Origin: Ignavibacteria bacterium
GTDB taxonomy: Bacteria > Bacteroidota > Ignavibacteria > Kapaibacteriales > UBA4661
DNA length: 64,000 bases
Direction: 5' to 3'
Assembly (NCBI GenBank): GCA_947459425.1
Contig: CANHDJ010000001.1
Location: 82,103 to 146,102, forward strand
Under the pieces are notes generated by a model that had not been told where the DNA came from, made no database searches, and worked only from the letters and a program-made list of their open reading frames with translations. The translations under genes and the position numbers were made by a program. Below, in pieces: positions 9,136 through 19,140 of the stretch; position 1 is the first letter of the stretch, and every line of letters starts with the position of its first letter.

Positions 9136-10800
9136 GTGAAAAAACTCGTACTCTCGAAAACTCTCAGCGCAGCAAGCCTTTTGGGTAGCATCGTGCTGTA
9201 TAGTTGCGGCGGCGGTGGCGGAGCAGCAGAACTCACCACAGCGCGTCAGGCAATGACCAAAGCAGAGCAGCAAAAAAGTCTATTGTCCCTGCAAAAAGAC
9301 CCCGCAAAAGTTGCGAAAGCTAAAGATGATATTTCGGCGCTCTACAAAACGGCATACGCCAATTTGCAAAGTGAAGTTCTCAAAGGCTCCACGAGTGCTA
9401 ATATCGGCGAAGCATGGTTTCTGCTCGGCAAAGCAAGCAAGGAACTTGGTAATAACGACAGTATGCTTGTTTCCTTCAAACAAGCAGAAAAATTGCTTGC
9501 CGATGACAAATTAGGCAAACAAGCACGTTCCGAAATTGGTGGTTATATGTTTGAAGGCTGGGCAAACGGCTTCAATAAAGGCGTGGAACTCTATAACGCT
9601 GGCGTTGCGATGGATGACGAAAAAGCCAAAGCTACTAAACTCAAAGAAGCGGCAGCAACTCTTTCGGCAGCTGCCGAGATGAAGCCGGAAAATGCCGATA
9701 TTTACCCAATCGCTGCCGGCGCATATCAGGGCGCGGGCGATACCGTCAACGCGCTTGCTACCTACGAAAAATATATTGAAATGCACCAACCGGCTGTGAC
9801 AGCACTTGCTTCGCGTGGTGTGCTTCTCGGCGCAGAGCGCAGCGAGGCACTTCAGAAACTCGGCACTCCGGCGGGCAGCAAGGGCGTAGCTCCGCCACCG
9901 GACACCGTTGTCATGGACAAATATATGCTTGATGGCAAAGAAATTCTTGCGTATTTCCCACGCAACAAAGATGGTAAATTCACGCTTGAAGGGTTCAAAA
10001 CCGGGCTTCCGGCATCGTGGGCAGATTATGAGCGCGACCGTTTTTATGCGTTCAATAATCAAATCAACTACTACGCTGCTTACAATTACTATTCGCAGAA
10101 AAACTATGACAAAGCGCTGAAGTACACGGACAACGGCTTGCTGATGACCCCAAGCAATGAAGAATTGCTGAACCTGCAAGCAGCCATCTACACCGAAGGC
10201 GGAAAACTCGACCAAGCAATGGCGGCATACAAAGACCGCATTACCAAAAATCCGAACGATAAAAACAGCCTTGCGCAGTATGGTTCGATGCTTTCCAATG
10301 CCGGGAAATTGGACGAATCCATTGATATTTTCAAAAAGGTATTGGCGATTGATCCACAATCCGAAATCGCTACCTTCAACCTCGCAGCAGCCCTGAAAAA
10401 TAAAGCCAGCGCCATTCAAAAAGAAGAGCAGGACAAATTCGACAAAGCTGAAGCTGCCCGCAAAAAAGACAAAAAAGCACCCGAATACAAACTGGACAAC
10501 ACCAAGTATTTCCCCTACTTGAAACAGTCCGCAGAGTATTTCGAGAAATACCGTAAATTGCCGGGCAAAGACCGTGATTTGAACGTTCTCGACCAGCTTA
10601 TCAATACCTACGATGTTATTGATGACAAAGAAGGCTACCGCAATGCGGCTGGTCAATTTGCCGGATTAGAGTACGCAAACGATAAGAACCCTCGTTTCTA
10701 CGAGACAATGGCACGTATTTACGGCAAGCAAAAGAAAAACGATAAAGTAAAAGAATCGCTCGACAAAGCCGATGCACTTCGCAAAGCCGGAGCGAAATAA
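9136..10800 (+). CDS. TPR-repeat lipoprotein
   Basis: GTG start (gtgaaaaaactcgta) after ggaaggag; signal peptide and lipobox LYSCGGGG; TPR-like repeats (YDKALKYTDNGLLMTPSNEELLNLQAAIYTEGGKLDQAMAAYKDRITKNPND). Confidence 0.88.
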   Translation: MKKLVLSKTLSAASLLGSIVLYSCGGGGGAAELTTARQAMTKAEQQKSLLSLQKDPAKVAKAKDDISALYKTAYANLQSEVLKGSTSANIGEAWFLLGKASKELGNNDSMLVSFKQAEKLLADDKLGKQARSEIGGYMFEGWANGFNKGVELYNAGVAMDDEKAKATKLKEAAATLSAAAEMKPENADIYPIAAGAYQGAGDTVNALATYEKYIEMHQPAVTALASRGVLLGAERSEALQKLGTPAGSKGVAPPPDTVVMDKYMLDGKEILAYFPRNKDGKFTLEGFKTGLPASWADYERDRFYAFNNQINYYAAYNYYSQKNYDKALKYTDNGLLMTPSNEELLNLQAAIYTEGGKLDQAMAAYKDRITKNPNDKNSLAQYGSMLSNAGKLDESIDIFKKVLAIDPQSEIATFNLAAALKNKASAIQKEEQDKFDKAEAARKKDKKAPEYKLDNTKYFPYLKQSAEYFEKYRKLPGKDRDLNVLDQLINTYDVIDDKEGYRNAAGQFAGLEYANDKNPRFYETMARIYGKQKKNDKVKESLDKADALRKAGAK

Positions 10801-10825
10801 TTCGAGACTCAAAGCAAGATTTCCA

Positions 10826-10857
10826 GCCCGTACTTCGCAAGAGTACGGGCTTTTTTT
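10826..10857 (+). terminator. Rho-independent terminator
   Basis: gcccgtact-tcgcaag-agtacgggc followed by ttttttt. Confidence 0.9.
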
Positions 10858-10881
10858 CAACGTTTTCACATTTTCTTCTCT

Positions 10882-11427
10882 ATGGAAACTCTTACGACTC
10901 TTTTTCTCACTCCACCGCACAGCATCGAAGAGGCGTTGGAAGAAGCCGATGCAATGCGCCAAACCCTTCTGCAAACGGTGGCAAACACCATTTTTCTTGC
11001 ACCACCCGAAAGAGTGTGGTCGTTGGAGCATAATCTTCATCATCTGCATCTGGTGGAGCGCAGTTCCGCGTCGGTCATTCGGAGAATGGCGGAAGGAGAA
11101 AAACAGGAGCAGTGGAGCGAAGAAGCGGTCATCGCAACATGGCAGCGCATGAGTAAAGTCATCCCGAATCGCTCAACAAAAATTCAAGCACCGGAAGGGC
11201 TTGCCCCCCAAGAAACACCTTCCAAAGCCGATTGCCTCAGACTTTTGGGTGAATCGCGTGAACGCCTCCATCTTAACTGTTCAAAAACGACCACTGATGA
11301 TATGCTGCGCACCGCTTTCCCGCATCCCTTCTTGGGCGCACTGCCAGGGCTGCTCTGGATTACCTTTATCGCCATGCACGAGATGCGGCATTTCAAGCAA
11401 ATATTGGAACTACCGCAGCAACCATGA
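10882..11427 (+). CDS. DinB/YfiT-family protein
   Basis: SLEHNLHHLHLVERSSASVIRRM...LLWITFIAMHEMRHFKQILEL; DinB-like helical bundle with H residues. Confidence 0.75.
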   Translation: METLTTLFLTPPHSIEEALEEADAMRQTLLQTVANTIFLAPPERVWSLEHNLHHLHLVERSSASVIRRMAEGEKQEQWSEEAVIATWQRMSKVIPNRSTKIQAPEGLAPQETPSKADCLRLLGESRERLHLNCSKTTTDDMLRTAFPHPFLGALPGLLWITFIAMHEMRHFKQILELPQQP

Positions 11428-11861
11428 AGCCCGACACAACAGCAACCACGCCGTTTGGCGAGTATGAGCATATTGTCTTTTTCGACGGCGTATGCAATCT
11501 TTGCAATGCTACGGTCAATTGGCTTATTGACCACGACCCGCACCAACGCTTACGCTTTGCACCACTGCAAGGCATCACCTTTGACCTTTTGCGCAAGCAG
11601 CATCACCATCTTCCAACGAATGACCTTTCAACGGTGATTCTCTACACCAATAACCGCTTCACCACCCATTCCAAAGCAATTTTGCAAACAATCGCCGCCC
11701 TCGGCGGATTCTGGCGCATTGCAGTAATTGGTCTCATCGTTCCAGCATTCCTACGAGATGCGGTCTATCGCGCTCTTGCTCGCAATCGGTATCGGTGGTT
11801 TGGAAAAAGCGAAAGCTGCCGCATTCCAACACCAGAACTGGCAAGGCGCTTTCTTCCATAA
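11424..11861 (+). CDS. DCC-family (DUF393) thiol-disulfide oxidoreductase-like protein
   Basis: IVFFDGVCNLCNATVNWLIDHDPHQRLRFAPLQ; start overlaps upstream stop as ATGA. Confidence 0.9.
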   Translation: MKPDTTATTPFGEYEHIVFFDGVCNLCNATVNWLIDHDPHQRLRFAPLQGITFDLLRKQHHHLPTNDLSTVILYTNNRFTTHSKAILQTIAALGGFWRIAVIGLIVPAFLRDAVYRALARNRYRWFGKSESCRIPTPELARRFLP

Positions 11862-11898
11862 TTCTCGTTCCAATCTTCCATCACCTACCCCAGATTTT

Positions 11899-12618
11899 AT
11901 GCGCCTTCTCATTCATCGTTTCACCCAATTGGTCGAAATTCTTCTTGCTATGAGTGGCGTGGTTGTGCGCCGCATGACGATTGCCAGAGCCGCATCAATA
12001 CTGATCTCACTGGCATTATATCTGTGGTTGACACACATAAATAGCGTCACGGTTGCAGTATGGTATTTTGCGGGAGCAACGCTTATTCACTACGTTCTCC
12101 TTTTCGGTATATTCGCCCCGAATGGCTGGGCAAAACGCTTTATTGCTTGCTATGGTGAAGAAGAAGGCTTTCGGCGTTATGAGGCACTCATGGCATTTGT
12201 CTTTTTTCACAATGGCGCAAGTACGGCTCTTGCTTGCACAACATCAGGCGGATTGCTGTTTGGTTATGCGCCGGAATATGCCTGGACGACTCTTGGTCTT
12301 GCGCTTTCGTCCATTGGGCTGCCCACAAAAATTTGGGCGACCCATATCGTCGGCATTGACACGTACTACTACCGCGACCTGTTTTTGCGCCGCCCCGTAG
12401 GAGAATTTCGGGTGGCGGGTCCGTACAAAGTTTTCCGTAATCCTATGTATGGCGTTGGACATCTGCACGGCTATGGTTCGGCGTTCATGGCGGGTTCACT
12501 GATGGGACTCATGATGGTGGCGATTAATCAAGCCTGTGTATGGCTTTTTTACTTGACGATTGAAAAACCTCATGTTGAGGCTGTTTACGGTGCAAATATT
12601 CAAGAAAAACCCGTGTAA
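11899..12618 (+). CDS. Membrane protein, PEMT/ICMT-like phospholipid methyltransferase family
   Basis: Several hydrophobic segments plus C-terminal GPYKVFRNPMYGVGHLHGYGSAF...EKPHVEAVYG. Start set at MRLLIHRF. Confidence 0.62.
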   Translation: MRLLIHRFTQLVEILLAMSGVVVRRMTIARAASILISLALYLWLTHINSVTVAVWYFAGATLIHYVLLFGIFAPNGWAKRFIACYGEEEGFRRYEALMAFVFFHNGASTALACTTSGGLLFGYAPEYAWTTLGLALSSIGLPTKIWATHIVGIDTYYYRDLFLRRPVGEFRVAGPYKVFRNPMYGVGHLHGYGSAFMAGSLMGLMMVAINQACVWLFYLTIEKPHVEAVYGANIQEKPV

Positions 12619-12752
12619 CTTTCTAATGCAGAGTTCGTATAGCGATGGTACTTCCCATTTGTCACCATGTCAATTTTCATCGAAAGCCAGATTGTTACTG
12701 GTTCAGCAACGGCACACCCATCACGTTTTTTTTATCATTAAGGGCGTTTTTC

Positions 12753-15008
12753 GTGAGATTTTTTTCTTTTTTTCGCCATTGCCAAGTTTTTATGATACTT
12801 GGTGTTATGTATGCTGCATCGGGGACACTGGCAGCACAAGACGCTGCGCCAGCACGGGAAAATGGCTCACAACGAGTTCAATCAGCAGCATTTGACAATT
12901 ATGTCCTTCGTATTGTCCCCTCATCAGGTAAAATCACGATTGATGGCAAACCAACCGAGGAAGCGTGGAAACAAGCGCCATTCATTAGTAATTTTTTTCA
13001 GCATTATCCTGTTGACTCTATCCCCACTCGCAACCAAGTCGAGGTGAGGGCGCTGTACGATGCCGAATATATGTACTTTTCGTTTACCTGCTTTGACTCT
13101 ACCGCAGGAAAATATTTTTTTCAATCGCTCCGCCGCGATTTTGCCGCCGATGAATCCGATGGCGTGATGGTTATTCTTGACCCGCTTGGCACGGGGCAGA
13201 CTGGTTTCGGTTTTCGTGTTTCGCCCGTCGGTGTTCAAGGCGAGGGCTTTGTTGCCAATGGCGGAAATTTCGGAATGGACAGGTCATGGGATAATGTTTG
13301 GTTTTCTGAAGTGCATACGGAAAAAGACCGGTGGACGGCAGAATTTGCCATTCCGTTTCGCGCAATCCGTTTTGAAAGCGGTCGCAAGCGCTGGCGTATC
13401 AACATTGCCCGGTGGGATTGGGGACGGAATGAGCTTTCGACGTGGACACGGTTTCCCATCAACTTCAATGCTTTTTCGATGGCACATAGCGGAATTTTGG
13501 AGTGGGACACACCACCGAATGCCAGTGGCTTGAATATGAGTATTATTCCATCCGCCGTGGGAATAGTCAACCATGATTATCAAGGCGCGAACACGCCGAA
13601 ATTTGGGTGGAATCTGGGTGGTGATGTTAAATGGGCGCTCACTCCGTCGCTTAATCTGGATTTGACCGTTTTTCCCGACTTTTCTAATGTCAGCGTAGAT
13701 CGTCAAGTAACAAATTTGCAGCGCTTTAGTCTATTTTTTCCAGAACAGCGCCAATTTTTTATCGAAAATAGCGACCTTTTTGCACAATACGGTTTTTCGC
13801 AGATTCGCCCATTTTTCTCGCGCAGAATTGGCTTGTCCGATGGTCAAAGCGTTGCTATCCCCATCGGCGCACGGCTCAGTGGAAACATTGACGACAACTG
13901 GCGTGTGGGCTTGATGACCATGCAAACATCAGCAAAACCCGAACAAGGGCTTGCCACGCAAAACTATACGGTTGCTGCGGCTCAACGTCGGCTCTTCGGG
14001 CGTTCCAATATTGGGATGATTTTCGTCAATCGTCAAGGTGATAATTTTAAGCAAGAAGATGGCAATAATTTCAACCGCGTTCTGGGCGTGGATTTTAATC
14101 TTCTCAGCAACGACGGTGTTTGGTCGGGGAAGCTCTTTTATCACCAAAACTTTACGCCGATAAGTAAACCCGACCAATTTGCGTCCGCAGGATGGCTCAG
14201 ATACAGCGTTCCGGGGTTGGAAATTAACTGGAACCATGAGTATATCGGCTCGAACTACACTCCAGAAGTAGGTTTTGTACCGCGCACGGGTGTTTGGCGT
14301 GCGCAACCAAACATCGGACAGACCTTTTACCCAAGCGACCGCAGCATTGTGAATGAGCATGGATGGGGCATGGAAGGCGATTGGTACTTCGACAATAGCG
14401 GGCGTTTTGTGCCGCTCGACCGCTCTAATTTTGCGTGGTATTATGTCAGTTTTGCCAATACGGTTTTTGCATCGGTCTTTGGCGGGTCAATTTTCACGAA
14501 ACTCACTTCGCCCTTTGATGCTAGTGGCATGGGCGATGACACGCGGGCGCTTCCCATTGGCGATTATCATTATTATCGGTATGGCGCAGAATTTGGCAGC
14601 GACCGCAGAGCGCCGTTTAATGTGACTGCGTCGGTGCGCACTGGCGGGCATTTTAACGGGCAAAATACACGCTTAAATGGCTCCATGACGTATAGACTCC
14701 AGCCATTTGGGTCAATGACACTAAATTTCCAACGGGATTATATCACACTTCCGCAGCCGTACAATTCCAATGAATTGACACTGATGAGTATGCAACTGGA
14801 TTTTACGCCAACGCGAGAATTGTTTTTTACGACCTTTTTGCAGTACAATACGCAAATCAACAACGTCAACCTCAACACCCGCGTCCAATGGCGCTTTGCA
14901 CCGATGTCGGATGTCTTTTTGGTTTATACCGATAATTACGATGCAACTCGGTGGAGTATTCGTAATCGTGGCGTGGCGCTCAAAATCACGTATTGGCTAA
15001 ATATTTGA
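12753..15008 (+). CDS. Secreted protein with family-9 carbohydrate-binding-like domain and DUF5916-type beta-barrel region
   Basis: GKITIDGKPTEEAWKQAPFISNFFQ...VEVRALYDAEYMYFSFTCFDS; barrel-like C-terminus. Proposed GTG start gives MRFFSFFRHCQVFMILGVMYAASGTLAAQ signal peptide. Confidence 0.78.
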   Translation: MRFFSFFRHCQVFMILGVMYAASGTLAAQDAAPARENGSQRVQSAAFDNYVLRIVPSSGKITIDGKPTEEAWKQAPFISNFFQHYPVDSIPTRNQVEVRALYDAEYMYFSFTCFDSTAGKYFFQSLRRDFAADESDGVMVILDPLGTGQTGFGFRVSPVGVQGEGFVANGGNFGMDRSWDNVWFSEVHTEKDRWTAEFAIPFRAIRFESGRKRWRINIARWDWGRNELSTWTRFPINFNAFSMAHSGILEWDTPPNASGLNMSIIPSAVGIVNHDYQGANTPKFGWNLGGDVKWALTPSLNLDLTVFPDFSNVSVDRQVTNLQRFSLFFPEQRQFFIENSDLFAQYGFSQIRPFFSRRIGLSDGQSVAIPIGARLSGNIDDNWRVGLMTMQTSAKPEQGLATQNYTVAAAQRRLFGRSNIGMIFVNRQGDNFKQEDGNNFNRVLGVDFNLLSNDGVWSGKLFYHQNFTPISKPDQFASAGWLRYSVPGLEINWNHEYIGSNYTPEVGFVPRTGVWRAQPNIGQTFYPSDRSIVNEHGWGMEGDWYFDNSGRFVPLDRSNFAWYYVSFANTVFASVFGGSIFTKLTSPFDASGMGDDTRALPIGDYHYYRYGAEFGSDRRAPFNVTASVRTGGHFNGQNTRLNGSMTYRLQPFGSMTLNFQRDYITLPQPYNSNELTLMSMQLDFTPTRELFFTTFLQYNTQINNVNLNTRVQWRFAPMSDVFLVYTDNYDATRWSIRNRGVALKITYWLNI

Positions 15009-15112
15009 CAGATAGCCTCAAAAAACAATCGTAAAATTTCTGCCGAATTGTCCATTTTTTTTGCGATTTTGCACCGAAGTCAACCAGTGTTTAATTCATT
15101 TGATGAACCGTT

Positions 15113-15403
15113 ATGGCAGCAATGACAACCTATCCTATTTTGAATGTGTCCGAGACTTACATCCGTCAGGCATTGTATGATAACTTACCGGCAGAAGCAC
15201 GACAAAATCTGGATTTCGAGGCATTTCGCCCTTTTGTGAATCATGATGACTATCGTTTTTTTGCTAGTGCATTATCAGACCTGCTTAACGATTATGTCCA
15301 TGAAAATAATATCTTTGCAGAATTTCTTGGACAAGCCGCACTCGACACAATTTCGCAAAGCAATTCCTTATCAAAACTTTATGTTCCTGGTGAGACGGCG
15401 TAA
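15113..15403 (+). CDS. Hypothetical small protein (96 aa)
   Basis: Isolated intergenic ORF with no competing frame: MAAMTTYPILNVSETYIRQALYDNLPAEARQNLDFEAFRPF... Confidence 0.6.
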   Translation: MAAMTTYPILNVSETYIRQALYDNLPAEARQNLDFEAFRPFVNHDDYRFFASALSDLLNDYVHENNIFAEFLGQAALDTISQSNSLSKLYVPGETA

Positions 15404-15473
15404 TACATGAATAGCCTCAAGTTTTTCAGTTTATCTGACTTGTGCGGGACTTTTGCTCTCCTCATCTACCGCT

Positions 15474-16406
15474 TTAGGCAAAGGCACTGTGGCTCTCGCC
15501 GCGAAATCCGCGCACAAAATCACTTGTAGCCATCACACGCTTTCCCTCAGGCTGAATTTCGACAAGTCTCACCATGCCGTTTGCGCAGCCTACAAGCCAC
15601 TCTCCACCAACAATCTGAAATTCTCCCGCCGCTAATTCGTGTTTTGAAGAGCCTTCTGAGGCGCTGCAACGCATAATTTTGAGCATTTTTCCGTCCGGCA
15701 TCATCGTCCACGCGCCCGGATAAGGCGACAATCCATGAATCTGATTCCGCACATCCCGTGCAGACTTGTTCCAATCAATGTGGCAGGTCTCGCGGAAAAT
15801 TTTCGGTGCTTTTGTCGCTTCGCCATCATTTTGAGGAAGCGGTTGAGTATTGCCCGAAGCAAGCATTTGACAGGTTTCCAGAGCAAGTTCCGCACCGAGT
15901 GGCATAAGTGCGTTGTGGAGTTCTCCGGCAGTCATGCCATCGGGAATAGGAATAGTGCGCCTTCCAAGCATAGCCCCTGTATCAACACTATCAGCCAGCA
16001 AAAATGATGTTACACCGGATTCGGTTTCTCCGTTCATAATTGCCCAATTGATGGGCGCTGCACCGCGATATTTCGGGAGCAGGCTTCCGTGAATGTTGAA
16101 TGCGCCTAGACGCGCTGTCGTATAGACTTCGCGGGGCAAAATGCGAAATGCGACAACGGCGATAATATCCGGCTGTAGCCCTCGCAATTCCTCCTGAAAT
16201 GTCGGCTCTTTGAGGGATTCAGGCTGCAAGACGGTCGTGATGCCGAGTTCCAGCGCTACTTGTTTTACCGCCGAAGGATGCACCTCCAGCCCGCGTCCTT
16301 TGGGCTTGTCTGGCACCGTAACAACGGCTCGGACGGGGAATTTTTCGTGAATCGCCCGCAGCGAGGCGACGGCGAAATCGGGCGTTCCCATAAAAATGAT
16401 ATTCAT
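15474..16406 (-). CDS. fmt: Methionyl-tRNA formyltransferase
   Basis: NIIFMGTPDFAVASLRAI, VVTVPDKPKGRGLEV, FNIHGSLLPKYRGAAPINWAIMNGE, LSPYPGAWT. Confidence 0.96.
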   Translation of the reverse strand: MNIIFMGTPDFAVASLRAIHEKFPVRAVVTVPDKPKGRGLEVHPSAVKQVALELGITTVLQPESLKEPTFQEELRGLQPDIIAVVAFRILPREVYTTARLGAFNIHGSLLPKYRGAAPINWAIMNGETESGVTSFLLADSVDTGAMLGRRTIPIPDGMTAGELHNALMPLGAELALETCQMLASGNTQPLPQNDGEATKAPKIFRETCHIDWNKSARDVRNQIHGLSPYPGAWTMMPDGKMLKIMRCSASEGSSKHELAAGEFQIVGGEWLVGCANGMVRLVEIQPEGKRVMATSDFVRGFRGESHSAFA

Positions 16407-16433
16407 AGCGAATCTCCGTTGTTCACATCTCGT

Positions 16434-17477
16434 TTATTCAAGTTCGACCAAGCCCATTTTTTTATACGCCTTGCGCAATGTCCGCATGGCGCGGCGATTT
16501 GCTTCTTCCGCCCCTTTTTTCAAGATGGCGTTTAATGTGGCTTTGTCGTTGCGAATCGTGTGAAAGCGCTTTGTAATTGGCTCTACCATTGCTACCATTG
16601 CATCGGCAAGCTCCGCTTTGAACTCCGCATAGCCTTTGCCGAGAAAATGCTGCTCTGCGGCTTCTACGCTTGTTCCTGTGGCAACGCCGTAGAGTTCGAG
16701 GAGGTTGGTAATTGCGGGGCGGTCGTCGCCAGAGCGAATCTCCGAGCCGGAATCGGTTACGGCACGTTTGATTTTGTTGCGAATTTCATCGGCGCTGTCG
16801 GTCAGAAAGATCGTCGCTTTCGGGTTTTCGTCGGATTTCGACATTTTTTTCGTGGGGTCTTGCAGGCTCATTACTCGTGCGCCAACCTTTGGAATAAAGA
16901 CCTCCGGCACGGTAAATGTTTCGGAATAATGATGATTGAAGCGCTCGGCAAGATTGCGCGAAAGCTCCAAATGCTGCTTTTGGTCTTCACCGACAGGAAC
17001 AAGATTTGCTTGATAGAGCAAAATATCCGCCGCTTGCAGCACGGGATAGGTGAATAAGCCAACTCGTGCGCTGTGTTTTTCCGATTTTTCTTTGAATTGC
17101 GTCATCTTTTGACATTCGCCCATCGAAGCAAAACAATTCAGCAACCATGCGCATTGGGTGTGTGCCGGGACGTGCGACTGCAAAAAGACAAGGCTTTTTT
17201 CGGGGTCAATACCACTTGCAATGTACATTGCCGCTACATCAAGCGTCTGTTTGCGCAGTGCCGCAGGTTCGGGGTGAATGGTCAGCGCGTGCAGGTCCAC
17301 CACGCCATAAACGCAATCGTAGTCTTTCTGCAATTCCACCCAATTTTTAAGCGCACCAATGTAATTACCGATGGTCAAGCCGCCTCCGGAGCCGCTTGTG
17401 GGCTGCATGGCGCTGAAGATAATGGGGCGTTTTGGGGGTTGTGCTTGTGGGGGAGTATTCATAAACAATGCTGTCAA
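16434..17477 (-). CDS. trpS: Tryptophanyl-tRNA synthetase
   Basis: FSAMQPTSGSGGGLTIGNYIGALKNWV; KKMSKSDEN (KMSKS). Confidence 0.96.
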   Translation of the reverse strand: MTALFMNTPPQAQPPKRPIIFSAMQPTSGSGGGLTIGNYIGALKNWVELQKDYDCVYGVVDLHALTIHPEPAALRKQTLDVAAMYIASGIDPEKSLVFLQSHVPAHTQCAWLLNCFASMGECQKMTQFKEKSEKHSARVGLFTYPVLQAADILLYQANLVPVGEDQKQHLELSRNLAERFNHHYSETFTVPEVFIPKVGARVMSLQDPTKKMSKSDENPKATIFLTDSADEIRNKIKRAVTDSGSEIRSGDDRPAITNLLELYGVATGTSVEAAEQHFLGKGYAEFKAELADAMVAMVEPITKRFHTIRNDKATLNAILKKGAEEANRRAMRTLRKAYKKMGLVELE

Positions 17478-17507
17478 ATAATTTCATATCACAAATTTGA
17501 ATTTACG

Positions 17508-18698
17508 TTAATCTTTATACGGGTCAACCTCATCCTCGCCCGCCATTGCTACGCCGAGCGGCGTGAGCGTGTGTAGAACCCGCACCGTTCCTGCATGATG
17601 CGCAAGCACTTCCGGCAAACGCTTGTAACAGTGCGGCGATTCGTCCACACCTGCGCCACGCAATTCCACGCCTTTTCCCGAAACCCATTCGCTCATCATT
17701 TCGCGGCTGATAAGTCCCGGCGAAATAACTTTTTTTGTGTGGTAATTCAGCTTCCCGCGAGCCTTTGTGCGGCTCATCACGCGCCCTGCGCCGTGAATGG
17801 TGGAATAAAGCGCCGTTTGGGATTCTTCCGATTCGACACCTTCCAAAATTACCGAAATATCACCCATGGAGCCGCCCACAAATCCACGTTGTCCCGGAAA
17901 CGCCGGAGTAGCGCCCTTGCGGACGACCCAGTAATCTTCCCCGCCGTGCTGCTCTTTCCAAGCAAAATTGTGGTGATTGTGAACTTCATCCAGAATATTT
18001 GCGCCCAGTATTCGTGCCACTTCTGCGCAAACCCAATCGCGTCCGGCGTAGGCATAGCGTCCCGCAAGGCGCATGGATTCGAGGTAGTCCGCACCCAAAG
18101 CGGAGGATTCGTCAATCACAAGCGGCTCTGCGTTGATAGCATCGTTTGCGCCGCCTTGTTTCAGGAAATACGTCGCAATCGTGTGCCCAAGCCCACGCGA
18201 ACCAAAATGTACGCCGACCCAAACGCGATCTTGCTCATCCACGAAAACGTCCACGTAATGATTGCCACTGCCGACTGTGCCAAGTTGGTTGCGGGCTTTG
18301 TCCTTGATTCCATTGGCAGGACGCAGCTTCCATGCCTCATCGTCGAAAAGTTCGTGATCCACTTTAGTCGCATTTTTGCGCCCCATACCGAAACTGACGT
18401 TTTTCCAGGCATCATCCATAATTGTCGTAATGCTGCGCCGCACCTCGTTTGCATTGGCATCGGTGAGGATGGCTTTGTTGCCACAGGCTATGTCGTAGCC
18501 CACGCCCGAAGGACTGATGCGCCCTTTGTACGCCACCACGCCGCCAATCGGCACGGCATAGCCTTGGTGGTGGTCGCCCATCATCGCGGTTTTGTCGGCT
18601 GTCTGGGCGCAAACGCGGATTTGCTTGAGTGCGCCTTCGTCTATGGGGTCACCCCAGATGGGGATGTTGTCTATGAGTTGCATGAATGAGTTGGACAA
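17508..18698 (-). CDS. rtcB: RNA-splicing ligase RtcB
   Basis: SGVGYDIACGNKA, GSGNHYVDVF, GVHFGSRGLG, NHHNF, STIHGAGRVMSR; catalytic motifs present. Confidence 0.95.
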   Translation of the reverse strand: MSNSFMQLIDNIPIWGDPIDEGALKQIRVCAQTADKTAMMGDHHQGYAVPIGGVVAYKGRISPSGVGYDIACGNKAILTDANANEVRRSITTIMDDAWKNVSFGMGRKNATKVDHELFDDEAWKLRPANGIKDKARNQLGTVGSGNHYVDVFVDEQDRVWVGVHFGSRGLGHTIATYFLKQGGANDAINAEPLVIDESSALGADYLESMRLAGRYAYAGRDWVCAEVARILGANILDEVHNHHNFAWKEQHGGEDYWVVRKGATPAFPGQRGFVGGSMGDISVILEGVESEESQTALYSTIHGAGRVMSRTKARGKLNYHTKKVISPGLISREMMSEWVSGKGVELRGAGVDESPHCYKRLPEVLAHHAGTVRVLHTLTPLGVAMAGEDEVDPYKD

Positions 18699-18717
18699 CA
18701 GGTTTTTAGAAGAATAA

Positions 18718-19140
18718 TTACGACGGCAGTCGAGCCGGAATCAGCTGCCGACTATGCCGACGATAAGCACGAAAATCACTATCAATCGTCAAAACTTCAC
18801 AAGAGGAATAGCGCTCCTGTTCGGTCATAACAACCAAACAGGCATCGGCAAAATCCATCGGCAAATCACGATATTTCTGCATGAGTTCAATAATACGGTC
18901 AATGTGTGGAGCGGTATTGAAATCAAGACGAACAGTTCCATTGCGGACAAATTCAAAGAGATTTGCAACACCCCGCAAGCCAACAGATTTTCGCAACAAA
19001 TGACTTGCTTCGGTAAGAACCGCTTCGCAAGTGTAGAATGGCGGCTTGATATTGCTCACAATAGCAACAGCCCACGAATGATGTTGCTCACTTTTATCCA
19101 AAAGAGCAATCAAAAAGCCTGAGTCGGAGATATACCTCAT
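18718..19140 (-). CDS. PIN-domain ribonuclease, VapC-like toxin
   Basis: ISDSGFLIALLD, VLTEASHLLR, MDFADACLVVMTE, TIDSDFRAYRR (acidic PIN residues present); ATGA overlap with the preceding small ORF. Confidence 0.87.
   Translation of the reverse strand: MRYISDSGFLIALLDKSEQHHSWAVAIVSNIKPPFYTCEAVLTEASHLLRKSVGLRGVANLFEFVRNGTVRLDFNTAPHIDRIIELMQKYRDLPMDFADACLVVMTEQERYSSCEVLTIDSDFRAYRRHSRQLIPARLPS

Noticed and set aside
9511-10656. 381-aa minus-strand ORF opposite the TPR lipoprotein
   Set aside because: Phe/Val-rich shadow of a Lys/Ala/Asp-rich coding frame; no start context or motif.
17595-18689. 364-aa plus-strand ORF opposite rtcB
   Set aside because: Mirror frame of a well-supported conserved gene; His/Ala/Arg-rich composition typical of antisense shadow ORFs.
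17508-19140. Claim that RtcB directly reseals RNA cut by the adjacent PIN toxin
   Set aside because: Known end chemistries do not match (PIN: 3'-OH/5'-P; RtcB: 3'-P or cyclic phosphate with 5'-OH); kept only as a linked-module hypothesis.
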